Shown: piece after piece, positions 53,202-62,328 of the stretch | How the letters are laid out: each line of letters opens with the position of its first letter | Numbering within the stretch: the stretch's first letter is position 1 | Assembly (NCBI RefSeq): GCF_029714305.1 | Contig: NZ_CP121647.1 | Coordinates: 806,001-870,000 of the forward strand | Direction: 5' to 3' | DNA: 64,000 nucleotides | Origin: Bradyrhizobium sp. CB3481 | Lineage (GTDB): Bacteria; Pseudomonadota; Alphaproteobacteria; Rhizobiales; Xanthobacteraceae | The notes under the pieces: generated by a model | What the model was told of the DNA's origin: nothing | Database searches by the model: none | What the model saw: only the letters and a program-made list of their open reading frames with translations | Position numbers and translations under genes: made by a program

Positions 53202-53831
53202 ATGGCCCGGTCATTTGACGATACCACACGGCGGAATATCGCAGAGCTCTGCGCGGCGTTCACGAGGGCGCCATCCGTTGAGGCGCCATCCGGGCTGAAG
53301 CGAGCGGCGGTCGCCATTGCGCTCACCGGGGCGGAGACGGGCGGCGGCACGGCGTTTCTGCTGACGCGCCGCGCGGCGACCTTGCGCTCCCACGCCGCCC
53401 AATGGGCGCTGCCGGGCGGGCGCTGCGACCACGGCGAGACGCAGGCGCAGGCGGCGCTTCGCGAGCTGCACGAAGAGCTCGGCGTCGCCTTGAGCGAAGC
53501 GGACGTGCTGGGCCTGCTCGACGATTATCCGACGCGCTCGGGCTATCTGATCACGCCTGTGGTGGTCTGGGTCGGTGCCGTCGCCGATATTGTCCCCAAT
53601 CCGGCTGAGGTCGCCTCCGTGCATCGCGTCGCACTGGATGACATCGAGCGAGCCGACGTCTTCAGCTTCACCACGATTCCTGAGAGCACGCGGCGCGTGA
53701 TCCGCTTCCGCCATGCCGGCCAGCACATCCACGCACCGACGGCAGCGCTGATCTATCAATTCGCCGAAGTGCTGGCGGGGCGGGATACGCGCGTGGCGGA
53801 GCTGGAACAGCCGGTATTTGCCTGGCGGTAG
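53202..53831 (+). CDS. CoA pyrophosphatase-type NUDIX hydrolase
   Basis: This 209-residue Nudix enzyme of the CoA diphosphatase branch (NudL/NUDT7-like) has [24 protein letters not shown] with the Nudix box [18 protein letters not shown]. The characteristic upstream segment [13 protein letters not shown] is present. It cleaves CoA or acyl-CoA to the phosphopantetheine and ADP parts. AGCAGG precedes the ATG. Confidence 0.87.
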   Translation: MARSFDDTTRRNIAELCAAFTRAPSVEAPSGLKRAAVAIALTGAETGGGTAFLLTRRAATLRSHAAQWALPGGRCDHGETQAQAALRELHEELGVALSEADVLGLLDDYPTRSGYLITPVVVWVGAVADIVPNPAEVASVHRVALDDIERADVFSFTTIPESTRRVIRFRHAGQHIHAPTAALIYQFAEVLAGRDTRVAELEQPVFAWR

Positions 53832-53979
53832 TGCGCGGTCATGAACGGGCGCATCTATCTCACCATATGAGATACGATGCTCGCGACGATGCCTCATTCG
53901 GAAGTCAACTTGCGAACACCGATCGTTTCAGCGACGATGGCTGTCCAACAAGAAAAATAGCTCTGGGAGCGCGCTCGTC

Positions 53980-54945
53980 ATGTCCATTTGGCTTAGTATC
54001 GTCGCCACACTGCTCGGCCTGAGCGCAGCAACGGCACACGCCCAAACCTATCCGGCCCGCGCCATCACCCTGGTCATTCCATTCGCGCCGGGCGGCAGCA
54101 CCTCGATCGTCGGCCGCGCTATCGCCGACAAGATGAGCGAGTTGCTTGGCGAGAAGGTCGTGGTCGATAATCGCCCCGGTGCCGGGGGCACCGTCGGCAC
54201 CAAGGCGGTCGCGAAGAGCGACCCCGATGGCTACACACTGCTATTGGGCTACACCGGCACGCTGGCGATCGGTCCGTCGCTCTACAAGAATCCCGGCTAT
54301 GACCCACGCAAGGATTTCGCGCCGATCGGCATGATCGGCAACGCGCCGAACTCGCTAGTGGTGCATCCCTCGTTCCCGGCCAAGACCGTTGCCGAATTGA
54401 TCGCGTACGCCAAGGCCAATCCCGACAAGGTCAATTTCGGCTCGGCCGGCGCCGGCACCGCGAGCCACATCACCGGCGAATATTTCGCACGCACCGCCGG
54501 CATCAAGCTCGTGCATATTCCCTACAAGGGCACCGGCCCGGCGCTGACCGATCTGCTCGGCGGCCATATCCCGATGGCGTTCGCGCCGATCCCGGCCTCG
54601 CATGCCAATGTCGCGGCCGGCAAATTGCGCGCACTCGCGGTCACCAGCGTCACCCGTTCGGGCCTGTTGCCGGAGGTGCCGACGATGATCGAGGCGGGCC
54701 TCGCCGGCTTCGACGCCTCGCTCTATTACGGGCTGGTCGCGCCGGCCGGCACGCCGCGGCCGATCGTCGACAAGCTCAACAAGGCACTGCGCGACGCGCT
54801 CGCCAGCGACGAAGTGAAGAAGCAGCTCGGCAATGACGGTACCGAGATCACGCCCGGCACGCCGGAAGATTACGCCGAATTCATCGACAAGGATGAGAAG
54901 AAGTGGTCGCAGCTGGTCAAAGCCAGCGGCGTCGAGCAGGAGTGA
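53980..54945 (+). CDS. Bug/TctC-family periplasmic binding protein (TTT)
   Basis: This 321-residue secreted solute receptor begins with a signal peptide (IVATLLGLSAATAHA). The Bug family is seen in YPARAITLVIPFAPGGSTSIVGR and the ligand loop GSAGAGTASHITGEYFARTAGIKLVHIPYKG. No TctA or TctB membrane genes are in the window; such orphan Bug proteins are common in betaproteobacteria and bradyrhizobia. The ligand is unknown. Confidence 0.92.
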   Translation: MSIWLSIVATLLGLSAATAHAQTYPARAITLVIPFAPGGSTSIVGRAIADKMSELLGEKVVVDNRPGAGGTVGTKAVAKSDPDGYTLLLGYTGTLAIGPSLYKNPGYDPRKDFAPIGMIGNAPNSLVVHPSFPAKTVAELIAYAKANPDKVNFGSAGAGTASHITGEYFARTAGIKLVHIPYKGTGPALTDLLGGHIPMAFAPIPASHANVAAGKLRALAVTSVTRSGLLPEVPTMIEAGLAGFDASLYYGLVAPAGTPRPIVDKLNKALRDALASDEVKKQLGNDGTEITPGTPEDYAEFIDKDEKKWSQLVKASGVEQE

Positions 54946-54951
54946 TGGACT

Positions 54952-54980
54952 TTCCCTTCTCCCACAAGGGGAGAAGGGAA
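54952..54980. terminator. 12-bp perfect hairpin after the Bug gene
   Basis: TTCCCTTCTCCC pairs with GGGAGAAGGGAA around the loop ACAAG. There is no T run after it, so it is either a weak terminator or a palindromic repeat. It lies seven bases after the Bug-family stop. Confidence 0.6.
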
Positions 54981-55036
54981 GAAATGTCGCTCCCTTCAGG
55001 GGCTGACTTCGCAGGCTCGCTTGCTACAAGGGTGGC

Positions 55037-56224
55037 ATGCGCCTGCCATTGATTCGCATCGGTTCCGGATTCGTCGCGCTCGCGCTGCTTGCGGGGGCCT
55101 CGCCCGCCGTGGCGACGGAGCCTTCCTCCACCGCCGACGCTATGGCGCAAGCCGCTTCGCCGCAGGCCATCACCGAATATCGCCGCAAGCTGAAAGAATA
55201 TCAGGAGGCGCGCGCCGCGTTCGAGGAGGAGGCGGGCGCCTATTGGACCGCGATCTCCGAGAAGCGAAAGGTTCGCAACGCCAAGCGCCGTGAGCGCCAG
55301 ACCATCGCGCTCGACGATTACGTGCTGACGCAGCCGCCCGTCTATACCGGTCCGAAGCGGCCGGTCAGCCCGGAGCCGGAGGAGGAGAAGCCGCCGCGCG
55401 AGCGCAAGCCGTTGCCTGTGGTAGCCGATTTCCTCAAAGCCGCCGCCGATCATTTCCAGTTCGTGCCGCAGCGGCCTTCATCCGAAGTTGAATTCAAGCG
55501 CGCCTATGCGCGCTACGCGCTGGCCGCCGGCCTGACGCGCGAGCAAGCGATACGGGTCTATTCGTTCGAGACCGGCGGCAACGGCAATTACGACATGCAG
55601 TCCGGGCTTAATCCGGCCAAGCCGGGCTCGCGCGCGATCTCGACCGCGATCGGCTACAACCAGCTCCTGACCACTAACAGCGTCGAGCTATTCGCCGAGC
55701 AGGGCCATGAATTCGTCAGGGAGCTGACGGCGCGGGCCGCGCAGCTGTCGGGCACGCCGCGCAAGGCGATGGACCACAAGCTTGCCGTGCTGAAGAAGAT
55801 GGTGGCGTTCACGCGCACCGTGCCGGACACCTGGTTCGAGCATGAGAAGCTTGCCAACACCCCGCAGGGCTGGGCGGTGCATGCCATGGTGCTCGATGTC
55901 GATGTCGGGCCGATGCTGCAGACCCACAAGCTCCTGACGTCGGTGATTTTCGCGCGCGCCAAGGGCTACAACCGTCCGCTGACGGCGGCGGAGCTCGAAA
56001 TGATGAACCTGACCGGCGACGGCACCGGCCTCGACATGGTGACGATGCCGCAGGCGATGCGCGAGCGGGTGCCGACCTCGAACTTCTTTCAGCGCGGCGG
56101 CTATGAGCGCAACCCCGTCGCAATCCGCCACAACACCGTGGCCAGGCTCTTGGCGGTGACCGACGAGCGGATGGATTTCAACGGTGCCAAGCCCGGCGCG
56201 AAGGAGCTGGCGGCGGCGTTTTAA
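55037..56224 (+). CDS. secreted protein with lytic-transglycosylase-like signatures, unknown function
   Basis: This 395-residue protein has a signal peptide (LIRIGSGFVALALLAGASPAVA), then a charged coiled-coil region to about residue 80, a Pro-rich linker, and a large globular domain. Motifs FETGGNGNY and ISTAIGYNQLLTT recall the Glu and GY-N-Q segments of SLT-type lytic transglycosylases. I do not recognise a named family; murein binding is possible but unproven. It is flanked by a binding protein and a repeat. Confidence 0.55.
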   Translation: MRLPLIRIGSGFVALALLAGASPAVATEPSSTADAMAQAASPQAITEYRRKLKEYQEARAAFEEEAGAYWTAISEKRKVRNAKRRERQTIALDDYVLTQPPVYTGPKRPVSPEPEEEKPPRERKPLPVVADFLKAAADHFQFVPQRPSSEVEFKRAYARYALAAGLTREQAIRVYSFETGGNGNYDMQSGLNPAKPGSRAISTAIGYNQLLTTNSVELFAEQGHEFVRELTARAAQLSGTPRKAMDHKLAVLKKMVAFTRTVPDTWFEHEKLANTPQGWAVHAMVLDVDVGPMLQTHKLLTSVIFARAKGYNRPLTAAELEMMNLTGDGTGLDMVTMPQAMRERVPTSNFFQRGGYERNPVAIRHNTVARLLAVTDERMDFNGAKPGAKELAAAF

Positions 56225-56230
56225 CAAGTT

Positions 56231-56376
56231 GTCGTCCCGGCCAAGCGGAGCGCGAGCCGGGACCCATAGCCACCGGCTTCAATGCATTACCCGAGACGTC
56301 TGCCAGATTGCCCGAAGAAAGGCCGCAGCGTATGGGTCCCGGCTCAGCGTTCGCTGCGCTCACTTGGCCGGGACGA
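56231..56376. repeat. dispersed inverted repeat, family E (copy 1)
   Basis: It begins GTCGTCCCGGCCAAGCGGAG and ends CACTTGGCCGGGACGAC. It separates two convergent genes. A shorter hairpin with the same GTCGTCCCGGC core is at 63149-63180. Confidence 0.87.
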
Positions 56377-56400
56377 CGACGGGATTAGCTGCGATCGGAA

Positions 56401-56706
56401 TCAATTCGAGCCGAACATGAATTTGCCGTCGCCCTCGAGATACGGGCCGGACCGCATGTAGAGCTGTCCATTCTGGCCGATGAAGAACAGCGTGCCCCTC
56501 GGCACTTTCTTGGCGCCCTTCAGCAAAAGGCCCGCATTGTTGGTGCCCATCTTGTAGGAAAGCGTCTTGCCGTCCTTGCCATAGGCATAGCCCATGTCCG
56601 ACTTCAGCTCCCAGGGTGTCGGGCCAGCTTGCGCGAATGCGGTAGTCGAGAATCCCGCCAGCATGGCCACCGTCAAAACCGTTTTTATTGAAATGCTCGT
56701 CATCAT
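56401..56706 (-). CDS. small secreted protein of unknown function
   Basis: This 101-residue protein has a signal peptide (MMTSISIKTVLTVAMLAGFSTTAFAQ), then a beta-rich body with GYAYGKDGKTLSYKMG and RGTLFFIGQNGQLYM. GGGGAGG is close ahead of the first ATG of a pair. No family or function can be assigned. Confidence 0.65.
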   Translation of the reverse strand: MMTSISIKTVLTVAMLAGFSTTAFAQAGPTPWELKSDMGYAYGKDGKTLSYKMGTNNAGLLLKGAKKVPRGTLFFIGQNGQLYMRSGPYLEGDGKFMFGSN

Positions 56707-56918
56707 CCATCCTCCCCGTGAGCCGTTCGGCCTCTTGTCCCATGCTTTGAACAAATCACGAACGGTGCTGTGCCGTCAATTGGCACCTTCGACGCATCAC
56801 GCCGCCCTTGAGACCTTGTGATTTAGACTTTGTGATTTCCCGCCTTCGACTTCGCGACTATCTTCGCCTTTCCGGCTACAAGCATGCAATGCGGAAAAAG
56901 TTCAGGGGGATGATTCGG

Positions 56919-57395
56919 ATGAACCACGTCATGAAGATCGGTCTCGGTGTTGCGCTGTCATTCATGACGCTCGCTTCCGCAGCGGCCGATAATTTCAAGC
57001 TGTCCAACAATCAGCGGATTGCCTGCAGCCGAGGATTGAGCGCGGGCAAGCTCAATACCTCGACCTGCAAGTCCTATGCGTATGTGTTCAACACCAAGAC
57101 CTCGGAATATTTCCGCTGCCAGGTCTCGCTGGCGCTGACGCGCGACAACAAGGAAGTGATCAACGTGCAGGCCGACGGCAGCTGCGCCAAAAAGCCGCGC
57201 ATCTTCGATACCGACGGCGACTATTCGTTCGACGCCACGGAGACCGAGTCGCCGAACACCAATTCGTTCTTCGGGCCCGGCGGCTATGCGGTGTGGGCCA
57301 GCGACAACAATGTCCTGAAGGTGCGCGGCTGCATCATCATCTCGTCCGGCCTCGGCTCCGACATCGCGAAATGCATCGACATGAAATTTGAGTGA
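56919..57395 (+). CDS. exported small Cys-containing protein, unknown function
   Basis: This 158-residue secreted protein has a signal peptide (MNHVMKIGLGVALSFMTLASAAA), four or more Cys (IACSRG, STCKSYA, FRCQVSL, GSCAKK, RGCIIISS, AKCIDM) and a beta-rich body. Six Cys suggest three disulfide bonds. GGGGGA lies 7 bases before an alternate in-frame ATG. It is convergent with the EAL gene, 7 bases away. The family is unknown. Confidence 0.65.
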   Translation: MNHVMKIGLGVALSFMTLASAAADNFKLSNNQRIACSRGLSAGKLNTSTCKSYAYVFNTKTSEYFRCQVSLALTRDNKEVINVQADGSCAKKPRIFDTDGDYSFDATETESPNTNSFFGPGGYAVWASDNNVLKVRGCIIISSGLGSDIAKCIDMKFE

Positions 57396-57402
57396 GCCCG
57401 GC

Positions 57403-58614
57403 TCAGGAGGTGCCGGCGACTGCGAGCTGCGGGCGGGAGCGGGCGAATTTCCGCACCGCCGCCGGTTTGCCGAACAACTGACCCTGGACCAGGTCAAAGC
57501 CCATATCGTGCGCGGCGAGGTAATCGGCGCGGGTCTCGATACCCAGGGCGACAGCGCGAGCTTCGTTGTCGCGGGCCAGCTCGATGATGCGCCGGCATAC
57601 CGTCTGCTTCAGCCGGTTGTCCGCGCAGCCATTGATGTATTTCGGGTCGACCTTCAGCTCGGCGAACGGAAAATGGCCGAGCTCCATCAGCGACGGCCAC
57701 TCCGCGCCGACATTGTCGATGGCGATCGCGATATTGTGCAGGCGCAGGCGCCGCGCGGCGTCGACTGCAAGCTCCGGATGATCGATGACTTCGCTGCTTT
57801 CGATCTCGATCACGAGCCCCCTGAAGGCGGGGTGGACAGGCATGGCGCGGCAGAGGTCGCGCACCGCTTCGGCATTGCCGAAGAATGTCACAGGAAGATT
57901 GACCGAGAGATCGACCGGACCCTGGCTCTCGAGGAGATAGCGCCAGTCCTCGATCGCGCGCCCAACCACAAACTCGGAGAGCGCGCGAAAATGCGGATCC
58001 TTGTCGTCGGGGATGAAGTAGGCCGGCGGGACCACGCCCCATGCCGGGTGCCGCATCCGCACCAGCGCCTCGGCGCCGTTCGGCATCAGCGTGCGCGCAT
58101 TGATCTTCTGCTGATACCACAATTCGAGCCAGCCGGCCTTCAGGGCTTCGGCGACATCGACCGCCGGGCTTGGCGCCGGTTCGGCCGGCAACAGCTCTGC
58201 GACGGTGGCGCGCAGGCTCGCCGTGCCGAACGGCGTCGGAAGCGAAGGCAGCATGGCAATTCCGTACTCCTCGCCAATTTGCCTGACCGCCTTGACCATG
58301 ATCGAATCCGGCTGACCGATCACGAGAACCTTGCCGCCGAAATTCTTGCGGACGATGGCTTCGAGAATTTCGCCGACATTGAGCCCGTCGACGCACACGC
58401 TGAGCACGATCAGATCCGGCTGCTCGGACTGCAGCAGCCCGGCCAGATCGCCGGCCTGGCCGCATTCGCAGGTGATGAAGCCGAGATCCTCGAGTGCGTC
58501 AGAAAGAAACAGCCGAAGGTGCTTCTTGCTGTCGACGACACAGGCCCTGGGTGTCAGCTTTCGATGCCCGAAATGCGCCGCGCGCGAGTACTCGCTGAAG
58601 TCGATTTGCTCCAT
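57403..58614 (-). CDS. pseudo-receiver plus degenerate EAL protein
   Basis: This 403-residue protein has an N-terminal receiver-like domain (RACVVDSKKHLRLFLSDALED) whose phospho-acceptor position carries Ser instead of Asp (IVLSVCVDG). The C-terminal EAL domain keeps the EALVRMRHP and LKVDPKY motifs, but the DDFG motif is changed to IDNVGAEW. Enzyme activity is therefore probably lost or weak, and it may be a c-di-GMP-binding or protein-binding regulator. I start at MEQIDFSEY, preceded by GGGAGGG. Confidence 0.83.
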   Translation of the reverse strand: MEQIDFSEYSRAAHFGHRKLTPRACVVDSKKHLRLFLSDALEDLGFITCECGQAGDLAGLLQSEQPDLIVLSVCVDGLNVGEILEAIVRKNFGGKVLVIGQPDSIMVKAVRQIGEEYGIAMLPSLPTPFGTASLRATVAELLPAEPAPSPAVDVAEALKAGWLELWYQQKINARTLMPNGAEALVRMRHPAWGVVPPAYFIPDDKDPHFRALSEFVVGRAIEDWRYLLESQGPVDLSVNLPVTFFGNAEAVRDLCRAMPVHPAFRGLVIEIESSEVIDHPELAVDAARRLRLHNIAIAIDNVGAEWPSLMELGHFPFAELKVDPKYINGCADNRLKQTVCRRIIELARDNEARAVALGIETRADYLAAHDMGFDLVQGQLFGKPAAVRKFARSRPQLAVAGTS

Positions 58615-58976
58615 CCCGCCCTCCCAACAGCTACCCCGCCGCAAGTGGTACATCCCCGTTGAGGTCGCAATCATGGAATTTTGTGGCAGCTCACATGATT
58701 ACTTCAGTAGGGTTAAAGCCGCCGACTAGAATAATGCATTCAGGGGATTGCCCGAGGTTGCGGCTCAGGCCCCGTCGGGTAGCCGATCGGTTGATTTCAT
58801 TGGACTTCGCCGCGCGGATGCCTTGCCCGCGCAACAATTGATCAGCGCCGCATGTTAACGCCTGTGGCGCGCGTCGACGCCGCGACGTCGGCGTCTTGAG
58901 AGCATCCCTGCTCGAAAATCTGTTCGCGTTCCTTCGCAGGAGCAGCAATGATGCAGCGCACGCAACCCTGCGTCCC

Positions 58977-59007
58977 AAAAAAAGACCGCGGCTGTTCAGC
59001 CGCGGCC
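58977..59007 (-). terminator. Rho-independent terminator of the TAXI receptor gene
   Basis: On the minus strand the 8-bp stem CCGCGGCT/AGCCGCGG with a 4-base loop is followed by seven T. It lies 43 bases past the stop of the TAXI gene. The interval 58615-59049 has no other supported gene. Confidence 0.9.
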
Positions 59008-59049
59008 TATGTTGAATTTATCGCTTCCGCTCCGCGCGGGACGGCGAAG

Positions 59050-60024
59050 CTAGCCGCCGATGCCCTTTTCCTTGAAGTATTTCAGCGCGCCGGGATGGAA
59101 CGGAATCGGCGAACGCTCCTGCACCTGATTGTCGAGCGAAAAACTCTCGGCTTCCTTGTGCACGGCGACGATGTCGGCCTTCTTCTCCACCAGCGTCTTG
59201 ACGATGGTGTAGGCGTCCTCGTTGCTCATCTTGTCGCCGGTGACGATCAGGTTCCAGACCTCGGTGATGGAATTATCCTTGTCGTAGCCGGGATAGGAGC
59301 CAGCCTTGATCTTGCTCGGCGAGTAGAGCTTGCCGTATTTGGCGTTCATCTTCTCGGCCAGATCGCCATGGTCGATCAGCTTCATCTTGATGCCAGGGGT
59401 TGCCGCGAGATCGGTGACCGCTGCGGTCGGAATGCCGCCGACCCAGAAAAAGGCGTCGATCTTGCCGTCCTTGACCGCATTGACGGATTCGGCAACGCCG
59501 AGCCGCTCGCGCTTCATGTCCTTGTCCTTGTCGAGGCCGGCGGCCTCGATGACGCGGAACGCCATCACTTCGGTGGCGCTGCCGGGCGATCCCGTCGAAA
59601 CACGCTTACCCTTCAGGTCGGCCATGGTATTAATGCCGCGGCCTTCCACCGTCACCACATGCATGCGGTTCGGATAGACCACGAGCAACGCCTGCAGCGG
59701 CACCTTGCCGCTCTTGAACTTGTCCTGCCCTTGCAAAGCGTCGAGTGCGGCATCGGCCATGGTGAAGCCCATCTCGCTCTTCCCCGCGCCGATCAGCTTG
59801 AGATTGTCGACCGAGCCGCCGGTCACTTCCGCAGTGGCCTGCACGTTGGGAAGGTTCTTCGAGAGCACGTTGGCGACGGCGCCGCCGAGCGGGTAATAGA
59901 CGCCGCCGGTGCCGCCGGTGCCGATCGACATCGTCTTCTGCTGCGCATGGCCCGCGCCCGCGAAGGCGAACGCGGCAGAAATCGTCATGGCCAGTATGGC
60001 TACGGTCTTCTTCATTGTTTTCAT
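59050..60024 (-). CDS. TAXI-family TRAP transporter substrate-binding protein
   Basis: This secreted binding protein of the TAXI branch of TRAP transporters has a signal peptide (TVAILAMTISAAFAFAGAGHAQ), then STGSPGSATEVMAFRVIEAAGL and GTGGTGGVYYPLGGAVANVL, a family hallmark. The ligand is unknown (glutamate, a-ketoglutarate or succinate in studied TAXI systems). I chose the ATG at 60024, with AGGGAAG upstream. It is 19 bases downstream of the fused permease gene, in its operon. Confidence 0.92.
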   Translation of the reverse strand: MKTMKKTVAILAMTISAAFAFAGAGHAQQKTMSIGTGGTGGVYYPLGGAVANVLSKNLPNVQATAEVTGGSVDNLKLIGAGKSEMGFTMADAALDALQGQDKFKSGKVPLQALLVVYPNRMHVVTVEGRGINTMADLKGKRVSTGSPGSATEVMAFRVIEAAGLDKDKDMKRERLGVAESVNAVKDGKIDAFFWVGGIPTAAVTDLAATPGIKMKLIDHGDLAEKMNAKYGKLYSPSKIKAGSYPGYDKDNSITEVWNLIVTGDKMSNEDAYTIVKTLVEKKADIVAVHKEAESFSLDNQVQERSPIPFHPGALKYFKEKGIGG

Positions 60025-60043
60025 CCTCAATCGCTTCCCTGAC

Positions 60044-62071
60044 TTATGTTGTTAGAGCCGGCCGCGTGGGCGACCGTGTTCTTGCCTGCCACAGCACCAC
60101 GCCGAGGCCGATGATCAGGCCCGGTACATAGGTGTAGCTGATATCGCGCCCGATGATCCCTTCGACGATCGCCTCGATCAGGCTTGGGAACACCAGCAGC
60201 AACCCGGATAGCAGAAGCAGGCCGCGTTCGACCGCTGTATTTTGTCGCAGCGCCCAGTTCTGGGCAAAGGCCGCCAGTGCCAAAAGGCCGAAGGTGGTCT
60301 TGATCGTGATCTCGACAATGTCGATCCACGATCCGCCCTTCGGGATCGACAGCAAGAGGCCGGGGCCTTGCGGGTCGAGCACAAACACGAACGGCACCAG
60401 GAACGCCGGCAGCGTATATTTCCAGGATTGCAGCGTGGTCCGGTAGGGATCGCCGCCGGTGATGGCGGCCGCCGCGAACGGCGACAGCGCGGTCGGTGGG
60501 GACACCTCTGACAGCACCGCGTAATAGAAGATGAACATGTGCGCGGCGTAATCGGGCACGCCTAATTTGATCAGCGCGGGTGCCGCGATGACGGCGCAGA
60601 TGATGTAGGAAGCGGTCACCGGCACGGCGAGGCCGATGATCCAGACGATCAGCGAGGTGTAGATCGCGGTCAGCAGCAGGCTGCCGCCGGCATAGCTGAT
60701 GACGATCGACGAGAATTTTAGCCCCAGGCCGGTCAGCGTGACAACGCCGACGACGATGCCGGCGCAGGCGCAGGTGGCGGCGGCATTGAGCGCACCGATC
60801 GAGCCGTCGGCCAGCGCCTTCACCAGCTTGGCTGGCATCAGCGCGGTCTCCTTGCGCAGGAAACTCAGCGCGAACGTGACGCAGATGGCATAGAACACCG
60901 ACAGCGTCGGCGAATAGCCGATCACCATGAAGACCACGACGGCGAGCAGCGAGATGAAGTGGAAGCCGTAGCGCTTGGTCATTTCGCCGAGCGACAATTC
61001 CGGCTTGAAGGTGACATCCTTGGCGCCGAACTTCTTGGCGTCCAGTTCGACCATGAACAGCAGCGACATGTAGTAGAGACAGGTCGGGATGGTCGCCATC
61101 CAGATCACGTCGAGATAGCTGATCTTGAGAAACTCGGCGATCAGGAACGCGGCGGCGCCGAGCACCGGCGGCGACAGGATCGCCCCTAACCCGCCGGCGG
61201 CGAGCAGGCCGCCCGCGGCGTTTCGCTCGAAGCCCGCCTTGGCCATCATCGGGTAGGCCACGGTGCCGATCATCACGGTGGTGGCGACTCCCGATCCGGA
61301 GGGGCCGCCGAGCAGGAACGACGACAGCACTACGGTGCGGCCGGCGCCGTTCGGCTTGCCACCCATCAGCGCCAACGAGAAATCGATGAAGAATTTTCCG
61401 GCGCCGGAATGCTGCAGGAACGCGCCATAGATCGTGAACAGGATGATCAGCGTTGCCGACACGTCGACGGCGACGCCGAAAATGCCCTCCAGCGTGATGA
61501 AGAGGTGGCCGACCAGACGGGCCAGGTCGTAGCCGCGATGGGTCCATGGCGCCGGCAGATACGGCCCGAGCATCGCATAGGCGATGAACAATAGCGACAC
61601 CACGGGCATGATCGCGCCGGTGGTGCGGCGCGTCGCCTCCAGCAGCAGCACGATGAAGACGATGCCGACGATCACGTCCCACTGATCAGGCGTAGTGGCA
61701 CGGTCGGTGAAATCCTCGCCGCCCCACAGCGCGTAGACGATGGTCGCGACCGCCACAATGCCGGGCACGATGTCCCACCAGCGCACGCGGTTGCGAAAAC
61801 GTGTCGCCAGCGGAAACAGCAGGAAGCTCAGGACCAGCGTGAAGGCGACGTGGGTGTAGCGAAGTTCCTGGGTCGGAACGATGGCATAGGCCGCGTAGAG
61901 GTGAAACAGGCTCATGACCACGGCAATCGTGGTCGAAATCTTTCCTGCCCACCCCATCAGGCGGTTGGCCGCGCCTTCTTCCGCCTCGACGAAGGCTTCC
62001 GCTTTTTGCAATGCTTCGTCGGAAACCGCGACGACCTCGTCATTGGGCGGCGTTGTCTTGTCTTGAGCCAT
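60044..62071 (-). CDS. fused TRAP permease (DctQ-DctM type) of a TAXI system
   Basis: This 675-residue permease has at least sixteen membrane helices. The small (DctQ-like) part is at the N-terminus and the large (DctM-like) part follows, as in TAXI-TRAP fusions. Features include FFIDFSLALMGGKPNGAGRTVVL and GPSGSGVATTVMIGTVAYPMM. It works with the binding protein that follows. No sodium-site motif is read with confidence. Confidence 0.9.
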   Translation of the reverse strand: MAQDKTTPPNDEVVAVSDEALQKAEAFVEAEEGAANRLMGWAGKISTTIAVVMSLFHLYAAYAIVPTQELRYTHVAFTLVLSFLLFPLATRFRNRVRWWDIVPGIVAVATIVYALWGGEDFTDRATTPDQWDVIVGIVFIVLLLEATRRTTGAIMPVVSLLFIAYAMLGPYLPAPWTHRGYDLARLVGHLFITLEGIFGVAVDVSATLIILFTIYGAFLQHSGAGKFFIDFSLALMGGKPNGAGRTVVLSSFLLGGPSGSGVATTVMIGTVAYPMMAKAGFERNAAGGLLAAGGLGAILSPPVLGAAAFLIAEFLKISYLDVIWMATIPTCLYYMSLLFMVELDAKKFGAKDVTFKPELSLGEMTKRYGFHFISLLAVVVFMVIGYSPTLSVFYAICVTFALSFLRKETALMPAKLVKALADGSIGALNAAATCACAGIVVGVVTLTGLGLKFSSIVISYAGGSLLLTAIYTSLIVWIIGLAVPVTASYIICAVIAAPALIKLGVPDYAAHMFIFYYAVLSEVSPPTALSPFAAAAITGGDPYRTTLQSWKYTLPAFLVPFVFVLDPQGPGLLLSIPKGGSWIDIVEITIKTTFGLLALAAFAQNWALRQNTAVERGLLLLSGLLLVFPSLIEAIVEGIIGRDISYTYVPGLIIGLGVVLWQARTRSPTRPALTT

Positions 62072-62211
62072 GCTTTCCCCGGGACCCGTTAACTTCCCAG
62101 ACCCGGCTTTCGCGGGCCTTTCGCGGGCGCATTCAGTCCATTTTGGGTAACCGTGGCAAGGGCCTTGTAGGCCTATATCGCGCGCATCTCGTTAGCTTTT
62201 CGGAGGCTTGA

Positions 62212-62295
62212 CCCGGGCTCGCCAGATGAGCAAAGCGATATCCGGGAAAACTGCCAAGCTGGACTCCCGGATGAGGTTACGCGCGTCCGGGCTAC
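62212..62295. repeat. divergent relative of repeat family C
   Basis: CCCGGGCTCGCCAGATGAGC to GTCCGGGCTAC resembles the GTAGCCCGGATGAGCGAAGC elements in reverse, with many changes. It lies before the SDR gene in the region 62072-62328, which has no gene I can support. Confidence 0.6.
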
Positions 62296-62328
62296 AAGAA
62301 AGCAACCTAATCAGGGAGAAGAAGGTCG

